Below are positions 27,154 through 39,923 of a stretch of 64,000 nt of DNA, in pieces; positions within the stretch are counted from its first letter, which is position 1; each line of letters opens with the position of its first letter. The notes beneath the pieces are model-generated. The model made no database searches. It was not told the DNA's origin and worked only from the letters and a program-made list of their open reading frames with translations. A program made the position numbers and the translations under genes. Source of the stretch: Pseudoalteromonas aurantia 208. Its GTDB lineage: Bacteria; Pseudomonadota; Gammaproteobacteria; Enterobacterales; Alteromonadaceae. Location: assembly GCF_014858725.1 (NCBI RefSeq), contig NZ_AQGV01000012.1:558001-622000 (forward strand), read 5' to 3'.

Positions 27154-27212
27154 GCGCAGCCCTAGCGGGATAAAGCAAAGCGCTTAATCATCGCCCTGTT
27201 TTAAACAGGAAC

Positions 27213-27225
27213 TGTTCTTTAAAAA
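27213..27225 (+). promoter_or_regulatory. boxA antitermination site in the rRNA leader
   Basis: TGTTCTTTAAAAA matches the boxA consensus TGCTCTTTAACAA closely and lies 255 bp before 16S, where the Nus complex loads. Confidence 0.65.
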
Positions 27226-27467
27226 TATGAAGCAATCATCTGTGTGGGCACTCGTACAGATTGAGTTCTAACAGCGAAACTTCTTTCTTAGATTGAAGTG
27301 AGCAAAAAATTTAGAGTCTCAATTGATTTTCTCTTCGGAGAAACTGAGTGACCAACAGCAATAAATTTATTTATTGCAGCACAGTCAATTCGTTCTTGGC
27401 AACAAGAACAAAATCAGAATTCAATGAGCACGAAACACTTTCTAGTAAAGGGTTTCAACAAAACTTT

Positions 27468-29007
<1,540 letters not shown>

Positions 29008-29276
29008 TACGATTTAGAACTTATTTGTTCGTAGTGTCCACACAGATGATTGTTAGTTAAATGACTTAGGTTGTTTAATTAATATTGCTCTTTAAAAATT
29101 TGGAAAAGCTGATAAATAAATTCTTATAGATATTTATATCTATAAAGAGTTTTCAAAAGTAAAACAATGCCAATTAATCAATGATTAATTAGCATCTACT
29201 TTAGTATTCAATATTAACTTCTGGCGAAGTTTAAACTGTCTTTGACAGTACAACTTAAAACTATTTTGGGTTGTAT
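29008..29276 (+). other. 16S-23S spacer without tRNA genes
   Basis: A 269-bp spacer. No tRNA-Ile, tRNA-Ala or tRNA-Glu cloverleaf is present. It contains a boxA-like TGCTCTTTAAAAA at 29086-29098 and the left arm of the 23S processing stem. Confidence 0.8.
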
Positions 29277-32162
<2,886 letters not shown>

Positions 32163-32279
32163 ACAACGCCAAAATGGTTTAAGCGACAGAAGTTAGTGTT
32201 ACTAAAGTAGCGTTTTACATAATTTATCAGTATTCCAGATTTTAGTTGGCTTGAAGATTTCGAGTTAACACACCAGATT

Positions 32280-32398
32280 TGCTTGGTGACAATAGCGTTT
32301 TGGACCCACCTGACCCCATGCCGAACTCAGAAGTGAAACGAAACAGCGTCGATGATAGTGTGGCAGTTGCCATGTGAAAGTAGAACATTGCCAGGCAT
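32280..32398 (+). rRNA. rrf: 5S ribosomal RNA
   Basis: A 119-nt gene with the conserved core CCCACCTGACCCCATGCCGA and ACTCAGAAGTGAAACG; the ends TGCTTGG and CCAGGCA pair as expected. Confidence 0.95.
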
Positions 32399-32409
32399 TA
32401 AATTAGAGA

Positions 32410-32439
32410 AACCCGTTGCAGAGATGCAGCGGGTTTTTT
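32410..32439 (+). terminator. rRNA operon terminator
   Basis: AACCCGTTGCA at 32410-32420 pairs with TGCAGCGGGTT at 32425-32435 (one G-U) and is followed by T-rich sequence. Confidence 0.9.
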
Positions 32440-32947
32440 GCTGTTTGGGAAAAGGGGTTTGGAAGGGCGTTTTAGGAAGCCATTAAAGAGCAGTGAAAAA
32501 CTATGGACCCTGAAACCAGTTCAGGGAGACGGAGGTTTCTATTTAGAGGTGGGGTTTTTATTACGCTCACCTCGTTGATAACGGCTTTATAATTACAGCA
32601 AAAGTTACCAAGCATAGCGAGGTGGAGTCCATATACAAGTTCAGGGAGACGAGTTCCACCTCATTGTCTTCCTGATGTAAGTCGGGAGCCATAAAAGTGA
32701 GCAAGAAAGAGGCGCATTTATGGACATTGAAACCAGTTTAGCGGGAGTTACATTGTGTCAACTCTCAAGGCTAACAACATGAATATACGTCAAAGACTAC
32801 ATTTGGCTTTAGGAAGAAGTAGGTGGTCAATTCGAATTAGGGGTAATAGCTAAAACCAAGTACTTTATGTTTTTTATGATCTAGCAAATTAGCTTTAATT
32901 TATGGGTATCAAAGCTAATATTCAGCGTCGTTAAGCAATAAAGTTCG
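32440..32947. repeat. Intergenic region with degenerate REP-like repeats
   Basis: No gene seen. A 14-bp direct repeat, AGTTCAGGGAGACG, occurs at 32518-32531 and 32638-32651. The first copy overlaps a hairpin (CCCTGAA/TTCAGGG, 32508-32526). A second hairpin joins GAGGTGGA at 32619-32626 with TCCACCTC at 32655-32662. A related fragment, ATGGACATTGAAACCAGTTT, lies near 32720. These look like decayed palindromic units of the kind common in Pseudoalteromonas intergenic DNA. Confidence 0.5.
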
Positions 32948-33310
32948 TTACTTTTCCCAAGCTAACTGCTCAAGCTCTCTATGTAAAATATCGTCGTCTC
33001 CAACATTTAATTCAATAAGTCGTTTTAGATGCGTGACACTCTCAATGTCTATTTGACAACAATGCAGGCCTAAATGTGCTTCTTCAATATGACCAATTTC
33101 GACTTCCATTGAAATGGCAATATCGCTTTCTGGTAGATTGAATTTAAGGCTTGCAGGTTCATTCTTTAAAGAAACATACCCAATAGGAAGGGTAATGAGC
33201 GCACCATTCAAAGAGAGATCTAGCACTTTACAGGTATAGTCGCCGCTTGCTGTCATTAACGTGGCGGTATTTGAAAATAATACCCGAGTAAATCGTCTAC
33301 GCTCTTCCAT
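32948..33310 (-). CDS. PilZ-domain c-di-GMP receptor
   Basis: A 120-aa single-domain protein. The c-di-GMP binding residues are present: RRRFTR at residues 4-9 (RxxxR-type arginines) and DLSLNGA near residue 32 (D/NxSxxG). The partner or output is unknown. With the EAL and GGDEF genes at 2.6-5.8 kb it shows active c-di-GMP signalling, though it is far from them. It lies 96 bp downstream of ettA on the same strand, after a terminator. Confidence 0.85.
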   Translation of the reverse strand: MEERRRFTRVLFSNTATLMTASGDYTCKVLDLSLNGALITLPIGYVSLKNEPASLKFNLPESDIAISMEVEIGHIEEAHLGLHCCQIDIESVTHLKRLIELNVGDDDILHRELEQLAWEK

Positions 33311-33370
33311 TTGTTACTCTCTTATACAGTTTTAATAATCATAGTTGCTAAAGTGAGCCAATTCCAATTT

Positions 33371-33398
33371 AAAAGCCCCAATTCTAGGGGCTTTTATC
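33371..33398 (-). terminator. Terminator of ettA
   Basis: AAAAGCCCC at 33371-33379 and GGGGCTTTT at 33387-33395 form a 9-bp stem with a 7-base loop and T-rich ends on both strands, just past the ettA stop. Confidence 0.85.
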
Positions 33399-33406
33399 TG
33401 ACCGAC

Positions 33407-35071
33407 TTAGCCAATCTTTTTATATTTAATACGTTTTGGTTCAGCAGCTGCTGCACCATAGGTTTTTTTCAACCATTCTTCATATTCAGTATAGTTACCA
33501 TCAAAGAAGTTTACTTGACCTTCATCACGGTAATCTAAAATATGTGTTGCAATGCGGTCAAGGAACCAACGGTCGTGCGAAATACACATGACGCAGCCTG
33601 GGAACTCTAATATTGCATTTTCTAAGGCCCGCAGGGTTTCTACGTCTAGGTCATTGGTAGGTTCATCCAATAAGATGACGTTTGCACCTGCTTTTAATAG
33701 TTTAGCTAAATGTAAACGGTTACGCTCACCACCAGAGAGTTCTTTTACAAACTTTTGTTGGTCATTGCCTTTAAAGTTAAAACGACCTACATAAGCTCGG
33801 CTTGGGAACTCAAAGTTACCAATTTTGAGTATGTCTTGCCCGTCAGAGATTTCTTGGAAAACAGTATTGTTGCCATCCATATCATCTCGGAACTGCTCAA
33901 CGGTTGCCAGTTCAACGGTGTCGCCAAGATCAATGTTACCAGCTGATGGTTGTTCTTGGCCGCTTAGCATTCTGAATAGGGTTGATTTACCTGCACCATT
34001 GGCACCAATGATCCCGACAATAGCACCTTTGGGTACACTAAAGCTTAAATCATCAATGAGCACGCGATCGCCGAAGCTCTTTGTTAGGTTATTAACTTCG
34101 ATGACTTTGTCACCAAGGCGTGGCCCAGGAGGGATGAACAGCTCATTCGTTTCATTACGTTTTTGATAATCGGATTGCTGCATTTCAGTAAATTGGGCCA
34201 TACGAGCTTTTGATTTAGCTTGACGACCTTTCGGGTTTGAACGAACCCATTCAAGCTCTTTTTCAATCGATTTTTGGCGTGCTTGTTCCGACTTTTCTTC
34301 TTGCTTTAAACGTGCATCTTTTTGTTCTAACCAAGACGAGTAGTTACCTTCCCATGGAATACCATGGCCTCGGTCTAACTCTAAAATCCAACCCGCAACA
34401 TTATCTAAGAAATAACGGTCGTGCGTGATAGCCACAACGGTTCCTTCATAATCATGTAAGAAGCGTTCTAACCAAGCAACAGATTCTGCATCAAGGTGGT
34501 TAGTTGGCTCATCGAGTAACAGCATGTCAGGTTTTTCTAGCAGTAGGCGACAAATCGCGACTCGACGACGCTCCCCCCCTGATAGATGTTCTATTTTTGC
34601 ATCCCACTCAGGTAAACGCAGTGCATCAGCCGCGCGTTCTAGCACATTATCAATATTATGACCGTCATGGGCCTGAATAATCGCTTCTAACTGACCTTGC
34701 TCTTTAGCAAGTGCATCGAAGTCAGCACCATCCATTGCATATTCAGCATACACTTCATCAAGACGTGACAGTGCACCTTTTACTTCGCTCACGGCTTCTT
34801 CAACCGTTTCACGCACTGTTTTACTCTCATCGAGTTGAGGTTCTTGTGGTAAGTAACCTATTTTTGTACCGGGTTGTGGGCGTGCTTCACCCTCAAAACT
34901 GGTGTCTAGCCCAGCCATAATACGCAACAGTGTTGATTTACCTGCACCATTTAAACCAAGTACTCCGATTTTTGCGCCAGGGAAGAAGCATAACGAAATG
35001 TCTTTTAAAATTGTACGTTTAGGCGGCACTACTTTGCTCACCCGTGACATTGTATAAATATATTGAGCCAT
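33407..35071 (-). CDS. ettA: Energy-dependent translational throttle protein EttA
   Basis: An ABC-F family ATPase that binds the ribosomal E site and gates entry into elongation according to ADP/ATP ratio. The 554-aa product has two ABC modules: first Walker A GLNGAGKST, signature LSGGERRR, then DEPTNHLD; second Walker A GANGAGKST, signature LSGGERNR, then DEPTNDLD. The linker between them holds the ARxKSKARMAQF-type region that contacts P-site tRNA. The start MAQYIYTMSRVSKVVPPKR is typical of EttA. Confidence 0.95.
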   Translation of the reverse strand: MAQYIYTMSRVSKVVPPKRTILKDISLCFFPGAKIGVLGLNGAGKSTLLRIMAGLDTSFEGEARPQPGTKIGYLPQEPQLDESKTVRETVEEAVSEVKGALSRLDEVYAEYAMDGADFDALAKEQGQLEAIIQAHDGHNIDNVLERAADALRLPEWDAKIEHLSGGERRRVAICRLLLEKPDMLLLDEPTNHLDAESVAWLERFLHDYEGTVVAITHDRYFLDNVAGWILELDRGHGIPWEGNYSSWLEQKDARLKQEEKSEQARQKSIEKELEWVRSNPKGRQAKSKARMAQFTEMQQSDYQKRNETNELFIPPGPRLGDKVIEVNNLTKSFGDRVLIDDLSFSVPKGAIVGIIGANGAGKSTLFRMLSGQEQPSAGNIDLGDTVELATVEQFRDDMDGNNTVFQEISDGQDILKIGNFEFPSRAYVGRFNFKGNDQQKFVKELSGGERNRLHLAKLLKAGANVILLDEPTNDLDVETLRALENAILEFPGCVMCISHDRWFLDRIATHILDYRDEGQVNFFDGNYTEYEEWLKKTYGAAAAEPKRIKYKKIG

Positions 35072-35641
35072 GAGAATCCAAACTTTGTATTGGTGCTCTT
35101 ATTTTAGAGAAAGGAGGCCGTTGGAGCAATGATTTAGGAGGAACTTATACTTTTATATTAGAGTCTTAATAAGAATACATTATTTAACAAAAGTGTATAT
35201 ATTGTTCATTAAATCAACGGAGTTAATAAAGTGTATATTATCCTGTTGTTTTTACTTAAGTAATTAATATTAGGTCATAAATGACCTGTTTTAGAACCGG
35301 AATATCGGTAATATTAACGTATCTTGAAAAAACATGTTGTCAGGTTTTGTAAACAGTACTGGTTGTTTGGTGTGTATTTGAAGTTACGACTCAGTTCGAG
35401 CCCATATAGAAATTACTCATATTTTGTAGCATTTCATTACCCACGTTGTAAATAACATACTTTAGTTACGATTACGTTGCACATTCGTCGTTATTTCTGC
35501 TTTAGCCAAATGGAATATGGTTACGTAATAGAAGTGCAGCATTCCTTTCAGCATGACTATAAAAATATAAGCAAGTGACTTCAGATTGAAGTAAGTGACC
35601 TTAGTTACAGGCTTGCTAGATGTGAAATTAAAAGGATAGTA
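35072..35641. other. 570-bp AT-rich region before the tail locus
   Basis: No gene recognised. It contains the palindromic site at 35270-35287 and, near the right end, AAGGA (the ribosome site of the XRE gene). It is the probable promoter region of the locus, but no convincing -35/-10 pair was found. Confidence 0.5.
35270..35287. promoter_or_regulatory. Palindromic operator candidate, copy 1
   Basis: AGGTCAT, AA, ATGACCT at 35272-35287 is a perfect palindrome preceded by TT. The same TTAGGTCA-N4-TGACC pattern recurs at 50536-50552 before the third baseplate gene, so it may bind a regulator of the tail locus. Confidence 0.45.
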
Positions 35642-35914
35642 ATGAATCAATCAGCCATGAATAGAGAACGTTTATCAGTGAAGCGCACGCCCAAGGGAGG
35701 AGTGATATTACGCTATGCACGACGGTTGAGAGGCTATACACAGGCAGAGTCTGCTGCAACTTATGGTATTGAAGAACGAACATTAAGGCGTTGGGAAAAT
35801 CGTGAGTTTGACCCAAAGTGGAATGATGTGATTAGTCTAGTAGAAGATGTATATCTGTTAAACATTTTAGAAGTAATTGGAAAAATCAATGATGACAACG
35901 AACATAACGATTAA
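35642..35914 (+). CDS. XRE-type helix-turn-helix regulator
   Basis: A 90-aa DNA-binding protein. The helix-turn-helix is GYTQAESAATYGIEERTLRRW, with LRRWENREFDP as in Cro/XRE domains. A short C-terminal helix may dimerise. AAGGA precedes ATG 35642. It is the first gene of the phage-like locus and overlaps the next gene by 26 bp, so it probably controls the locus. No LexA-type cleavage domain is present. Confidence 0.75.
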   Translation: MNQSAMNRERLSVKRTPKGGVILRYARRLRGYTQAESAATYGIEERTLRRWENREFDPKWNDVISLVEDVYLLNILEVIGKINDDNEHND

Positions 35915-36248
35915 GCAAGTTCGAGCTGCACTTAAAAAGTGGGCTAACTTTTGGGTTAAAAGGGAGATGGGGCGTGGTTTTAAGTCTCAGTCTATTTCTG
36001 ATAGAACCGGTCAGCCCACAGGCGGGTTTTCTGCAAGTGAAGCAATGAGTGTACCAGATGAGATTGAGTTGATTACGTCATTAATCTCACAATTGCGACC
36101 TGAATGTATCAAGGCGATTAGAGCGCGTTACATGATGCCTGGGACAATGACTGAAACGTCTAAATTACTTGGCTTTGATTCGAAGCGTTCCGCAGAGTTT
36201 TGGTTAGTTAAAGCTGAACGAAGTCTCATGCTTGAGTTGTCAAATTGA
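35889..36248 (+). CDS. Small phage Q-like or late-regulator protein
   Basis: A 119-aa protein resembling antiterminator Q-like or sigma-region-4-like phage regulators: an N-terminal segment KKWANFWVKREMGRGFKSQS, then a C-terminal helix-turn-helix-like ARYMMPGTMTETSKLLGF with KRSAEFWLVKAERSL. Such proteins switch on late lysis and tail genes. ATG 35889 is used (35892 is equally possible); the longer TTG-started frame from 35877 has no better ribosome site. It overlaps the XRE gene and precedes the lysis genes. The assignment is by pattern only. Confidence 0.5.
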   Translation: MMTTNITIKQVRAALKKWANFWVKREMGRGFKSQSISDRTGQPTGGFSASEAMSVPDEIELITSLISQLRPECIKAIRARYMMPGTMTETSKLLGFDSKRSAEFWLVKAERSLMLELSN

Positions 36249-36269
36249 GTAAAAAAGAGGGGGACGAAT

Positions 36270-36686
36270 ATGTCATTGATGATCACCGTAGAGCAAATCA
36301 AAAAACATGAGGGGTATAAACAATATCCTTATTACTGTACAGGGGGAAAGTTAACAATTGGGTATGGCCGTAATTTGGAGGACAACGGGATTGATGAGGA
36401 AGAAGCAGAGCAATTGCTAGCAAAAGATATACGTGAAGCAAAAGCAGGTGTAAAGCGCCGTATAGATGTCAGTCGTTGTAATGAAGCTCGCCAAGCTGTA
36501 TTGGTTAATATGGCGTTTAACCTAGGCGTTACAGGGTTAATGGGCTTTAAGAAGATGATTGCCAACTTAGAGCAAGGTAATTATGAACAAGCAGCGCTTG
36601 AAATGTTGCATAGCCGATGGGCAAATCAAGTACCTGATCGTGCCAATGAGCTCGCGAAACAAATGCTAAGTGGAGAATGGCAGTAA
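36270..36686 (+). CDS. Phage-type endolysin, GH24 lysozyme
   Basis: A 138-aa muramidase that cleaves the glycan of peptidoglycan to release particles. The catalytic pattern is Glu14 in KKHEG, then 8 residues, Cys23, then 5 residues, Thr29 in LTIGYG; this E-8-C-5-T spacing is the R21-type variant of the T4 lysozyme E-D-T triad. NMAFNLG and RWANQVPDRANELA are also family-typical. No signal-anchor sequence is present, so it should need the adjacent holin. GAGGGGG precedes the ATG; its TAA overlaps the holin ATG. Confidence 0.9.
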   Translation: MSLMITVEQIKKHEGYKQYPYYCTGGKLTIGYGRNLEDNGIDEEEAEQLLAKDIREAKAGVKRRIDVSRCNEARQAVLVNMAFNLGVTGLMGFKKMIANLEQGNYEQAALEMLHSRWANQVPDRANELAKQMLSGEWQ

Positions 36687-37084
36687 TGGGAATCTTATCA
36701 ACCCTATTTAGCCCTGTAATCAAGGACCCAATTGAAACCGTAGGGACAATTTTAGATGAATTGTTTACGAGTGAAGAGGAGGTACTGAAGCAACATATTT
36801 TGAAAGCACGCTTGGTTGAACAGTCTGCACAAGTACAGGCAAAAATTAATGAACTAAGTGCAGCGCATCGAAGTGTATTTGTTGCAGGAGCTAGACCATT
36901 TTTACTTTGGGTGTGTGGGTTTGGTTTTTTATTCTCATTTGTTATCAATCCAGTATTACAATGGCTTTGGCCTGAAATAGGGGCACCAGAATTACCTTTG
37001 GAAGTCATGCTTGAGCTAACATTAGGTATGTTAGGGCTGGCAGGGCTGAGAACAATTGAAAAAATTAACGGAGTTGCTAAGTGA
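36686..37084 (+). CDS. Holin, 3TM family
   Basis: A 132-aa protein that matches the 3TM holin family described for gene-transfer-agent and prophage release: an amphipathic N-terminus (DPIETVGTILDELFTSEEE), a long helix, then a membrane half (FLLWVCGFGFLFSFVINPVLQW and MLELTLGMLGLAGLRTIEK). ARPFLLW is characteristic. ATG 36686 overlaps the lysozyme stop (TAATG), with GGAGA nine bases upstream; the in-frame ATG at 36677 lies too close to that site. Confidence 0.8.
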   Translation: MGILSTLFSPVIKDPIETVGTILDELFTSEEEVLKQHILKARLVEQSAQVQAKINELSAAHRSVFVAGARPFLLWVCGFGFLFSFVINPVLQWLWPEIGAPELPLEVMLELTLGMLGLAGLRTIEKINGVAK

Positions 37085-37329
37085 GTCAACCGGAGCAGTG
37101 GCAAATGAAAAAGGAGCTCAATTTAGCCCATATAATTACAACGGTGACATTATTGGTTTCAGGGATTTTATATTTGAGTGATTTAGATAAGCGGATCACG
37201 ACGAATACCCAAGAGCTGTCACATTTAAAACAAATCAGAAATGAAGATCAAAAGCGTATTGAAAAACGCTTAGATTCAATAGATAAAAAGCTTGATACTT
37301 TATTAAGCAGTAAAGCCAGAGTTAACTAA
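37081..37329 (+). CDS. Small membrane/coiled-coil protein, possible spanin-like lysis partner
   Basis: An 82-aa protein starting with GTG inside the holin stop (GTGA overlap). One membrane helix (IITTVTLLVSGILYL) is followed by a coiled coil (DKRITTNTQELSHLKQIR, then KRLDSIDKKLDTLL). Position after lysozyme and holin and the helix-plus-coil layout suggest an inner-membrane spanin-type or holin-associated protein. No overlapping lipoprotein partner was found, so the role is uncertain. Confidence 0.55.
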   Translation: MSQPEQWQMKKELNLAHIITTVTLLVSGILYLSDLDKRITTNTQELSHLKQIRNEDQKRIEKRLDSIDKKLDTLLSSKARVN

Positions 37330-37413
37330 ACGCCGTTTCGGGATCCCGTGACGCCCCCCTTCAGCCAATTATACACTATGGTGCACAGCCATGTGTTATG
37401 AGGAGCAGCACAT

Positions 37414-38238
37414 TTGAATAATGCAATTGAATTATCACGTTTGGCAGTCCCAGACGTGATTGAACCCCTAAAATACGACGACATTTATCAACAAATGGAA
37501 AATGCGTTAACAGCATCTTTTCCAAATTACGCGGTACTTGCGTCAGACCCTGCGATTAAGTTGTTAGATATCGCTGCAAGTCGCGAGCTGCTGTTGAGAC
37601 AGCGAATAAATGACGCGGCACGCTCTGTTATGGTCGCGTATGCCAAAGGTGAAGACTTAAATCATTTGGGTGTGCTATTTGGTGTGAAACGGGGCGATGC
37701 AGAAAGCGACGAACGGTATCGGGCACGGATCCCATTGTCACTTGAAAGCCACAGTATGGCGGGCACGATGGGGGCGTATGAGTATCAAGCGTTAGCTGCA
37801 TCGCATCATGTGCAAGATGTGTATGTTACCTCCAGTGCTCCAGGCATTGTGGATGTGTATGTATTGCCAGAAAAAGATGCCAACCCTGACTCTGTCTTGC
37901 ATGTGGTCAGTGAGCATTTGAACGATGAAGATATTAGACCACTTACGGATCTGGTTAAAGTGCATATGGTTACACCTAAAAAGTATGAGATCAGCGCACA
38001 AATTCATTTTCATGATGGTGCAGATAGAAGTGCGGTGAGTGCAAAAATTGACACGGCAATAGCTGAGTTTACTTTACAACATTATAAATTAGGCCAAGAA
38101 GTGCCTCATTCAGGACTTATTGATGCATTGCATCAAGCCGGTGTAAGAAAGGTGAAGCTATTGTCTCCACAAGACGACATCAGTTGTGAAGTCAATCAGG
38201 CGGCTATTGCTAGCTTACCAACTCTTACATTTGTATAA
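37414..38238 (+). CDS. Baseplate wedge protein J (P2 gpJ family), copy 1
   Basis: A 274-aa homologue of P2 gpJ, which forms the baseplate periphery that carries tail fibres. Family landmarks: LSRLAVPDVIEPL, FPNYAVLASDPAIKLLDIAASRELLLRQRINDAA, LNHLGVLFGVKR, ESDERYRARIPLSLES and NDEDIRPLTDLV. AGGAG ten bases upstream supports the TTG start at 37414. It is the first of four J genes in the window and heads module 1. It is followed by a matching I gene after 9 bp. Confidence 0.9.
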   Translation: MNNAIELSRLAVPDVIEPLKYDDIYQQMENALTASFPNYAVLASDPAIKLLDIAASRELLLRQRINDAARSVMVAYAKGEDLNHLGVLFGVKRGDAESDERYRARIPLSLESHSMAGTMGAYEYQALAASHHVQDVYVTSSAPGIVDVYVLPEKDANPDSVLHVVSEHLNDEDIRPLTDLVKVHMVTPKKYEISAQIHFHDGADRSAVSAKIDTAIAEFTLQHYKLGQEVPHSGLIDALHQAGVRKVKLLSPQDDISCEVNQAAIASLPTLTFV

Positions 38239-38247
38239 GGTGACGCT

Positions 38248-39162
38248 ATGAAAAATGACAATGACACAGGTGAGGCCGTTAACTTCCAATCTCTGCTACC
38301 AATGAATGGCAGTGCGCTTGAGCAGTCAATTGAACGAGCATCGAGCTTTTTACCGAGTAAGCCTATACCGGAATATGTGGCAAAGCATTGGGATCCTAAA
38401 ACGTGTCCTGAAACGTTACTACCTTGGTTGGCATGGAGCTTATCTGTTGATGAATGGGACGAACAATGGTCAACAGAAACCAAAAGGGCATTAATCCAAG
38501 AGTCTGTCACCATACATAAGCATAAAGGCACCGTTGGCTCGGTAAAAAGGGCACTTGCTTCATTAGGTCTGAAAGTGGATTTCTTTGAATGGTTTGAGGA
38601 CGTGGATGATGTCTTTTTAGCACCCCATCACAGTGGCAAACCTAATACATTTACTTTTATCGCTTGGGCCAATGAAACACCTTATACCAGTCAGCAAGTA
38701 GTATTAAGTCAGGCGCTTTACGATTCCATTTATCGGGTTACAAATCATACCAAACCACAAAGAGCACATTTTAACTTTTTGGTTGGAGCAAAACTTGACT
38801 TAGGTGTGACTGTTGCAACGACATCGAGTGGGTTACAAGTTGGACGTATAAACTATGACACGGTACCGGTGAAAGCCGCCCCCACAGAAATGACTGCGGG
38901 CCTCACGGTCGTGAATAAACACCGCTATGGGCTTAAACGTCATTATGGCAAAACCCAAGCTGTGTCGGGTGAATTATCCGCCGCATTGGGCGCAGGGCTG
39001 CACTTGCATAATCAACGCCACAGTGTTGGCCGATTTTATATGAGTAGCGACCAAAAATTACCAGCAGGCTGCTATTACTTACAGTCTTCTTTAGCCGCTG
39101 CATTTCATTTTAGTAACCGACGCTTCAGCGTAGGTCGCTTTTACCTTCATTCATCTCAATAG
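38248..39162 (+). CDS. Tail protein I (P2 gpI family), copy 1, with C-terminal extension
   Basis: Residues 1-175 match P2 gpI (LLPWLAWSLSVDEWDEQWS, HKHKGTVGSVKRALASLGL, FEWFED), which links the baseplate wedge to the fibre. P2 gpI is about 176 aa; this protein has 304. The extra about 130 residues carry two similar blocks ending SVGRFYMSS and SVGRFYLHS, so the extension is partly repetitive. It probably forms a fibre-specific adapter, which is inference. Confidence 0.88.
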   Translation: MKNDNDTGEAVNFQSLLPMNGSALEQSIERASSFLPSKPIPEYVAKHWDPKTCPETLLPWLAWSLSVDEWDEQWSTETKRALIQESVTIHKHKGTVGSVKRALASLGLKVDFFEWFEDVDDVFLAPHHSGKPNTFTFIAWANETPYTSQQVVLSQALYDSIYRVTNHTKPQRAHFNFLVGAKLDLGVTVATTSSGLQVGRINYDTVPVKAAPTEMTAGLTVVNKHRYGLKRHYGKTQAVSGELSAALGAGLHLHNQRHSVGRFYMSSDQKLPAGCYYLQSSLAAAFHFSNRRFSVGRFYLHSSQ

Positions 39163-39383
39163 AGAGGGAGTGCGTTTACTTAGTTAAGTGACGTTACATG
39201 AAGTAATGCAGAAAATTGGCAACAATACAGGTAATCAAACACTAAGTAACCCTACATAACACTCTATTGTTTCTTATATCAGGCTGTCTTTGATAAGAGA
39301 TGATAGCAAATGCACTACAGGCTAAAGCTGGCGTCGCTTATACAAGGCTGATTGATATCAAATCAACCTAAGGAGTATGTGCA
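39163..39383. other. 221-bp gap with a sequence recurring at 40715
   Basis: TGACGTTACA followed by TAATGCAGAAA at 39189-39214 recurs at 40715-40743, before the first chaperone gene. AAGGAG near 39370 serves the next gene. No terminator is evident. Confidence 0.4.
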
Positions 39384-39911
39384 GTGAGCACAATCTTACG
39401 GCCAACAATCACAACTGCGGGTTTAGAGGCAGTTTTTAATTCTGAAAAGAATGGCTTTCAAGCCAAAATTAACAAAATAGGGCTCGGTACTGGTAATTAT
39501 ACGCCTCATCAAAGTCGCTCGGCATTAGGTGCAGAGGTACATCGCATTTCTGTGGCCAGTGGCGAAGATAAGGGCAATGCACAAATTCACATGAGTGTGA
39601 TTGATGACACCAATCATAACTTTTGGGTCAACGAAGTTGGTTTTTATTTAGAAGACGGCACTTTGTTTGCTGTTTATTCAGATCCTGAGAAACCTATTGC
39701 TTATAAATCATCAGAAGTTGACTTGCTGCTAGCGTTTGACCTTGTACTAACGGGCGTGCCAGCAGATTCAATTACTGTGATTGATCAAGGTGTTAATTTA
39801 AATATTTTAATTGCACCGGAGCTGGCCAAGTTAGGCGCAGCACAAATTGGCAACATGTACCGTCATATCAAACAAAAATTTGAGCTGATGGACGCAGGCG
39901 TTTTGAAATAA
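39384..39911 (+). CDS. Stand-alone tail-collar fibre protein (P2 gpH N-terminal domain type), module 1
   Basis: A 175-aa protein equal to only the N-terminal collar domain (DUF3751-type) of P2-like fibres: STILRPTITTAGLEAVFN, IGLGTGNYTPHQSRSALGAE, VNEVGFYLEDGTLFAVYSDP and LLLAFDLVLTG. In P2 this domain anchors the fibre to the baseplate. Here it ends after a short helix (HIKQKFELMDAGVLK), and the shaft and tip are separate genes. GTG start with AAGGAG upstream. Confidence 0.85.
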   Translation: MSTILRPTITTAGLEAVFNSEKNGFQAKINKIGLGTGNYTPHQSRSALGAEVHRISVASGEDKGNAQIHMSVIDDTNHNFWVNEVGFYLEDGTLFAVYSDPEKPIAYKSSEVDLLLAFDLVLTGVPADSITVIDQGVNLNILIAPELAKLGAAQIGNMYRHIKQKFELMDAGVLK

Positions 39912-39923
39912 TAGGAGCAAACA

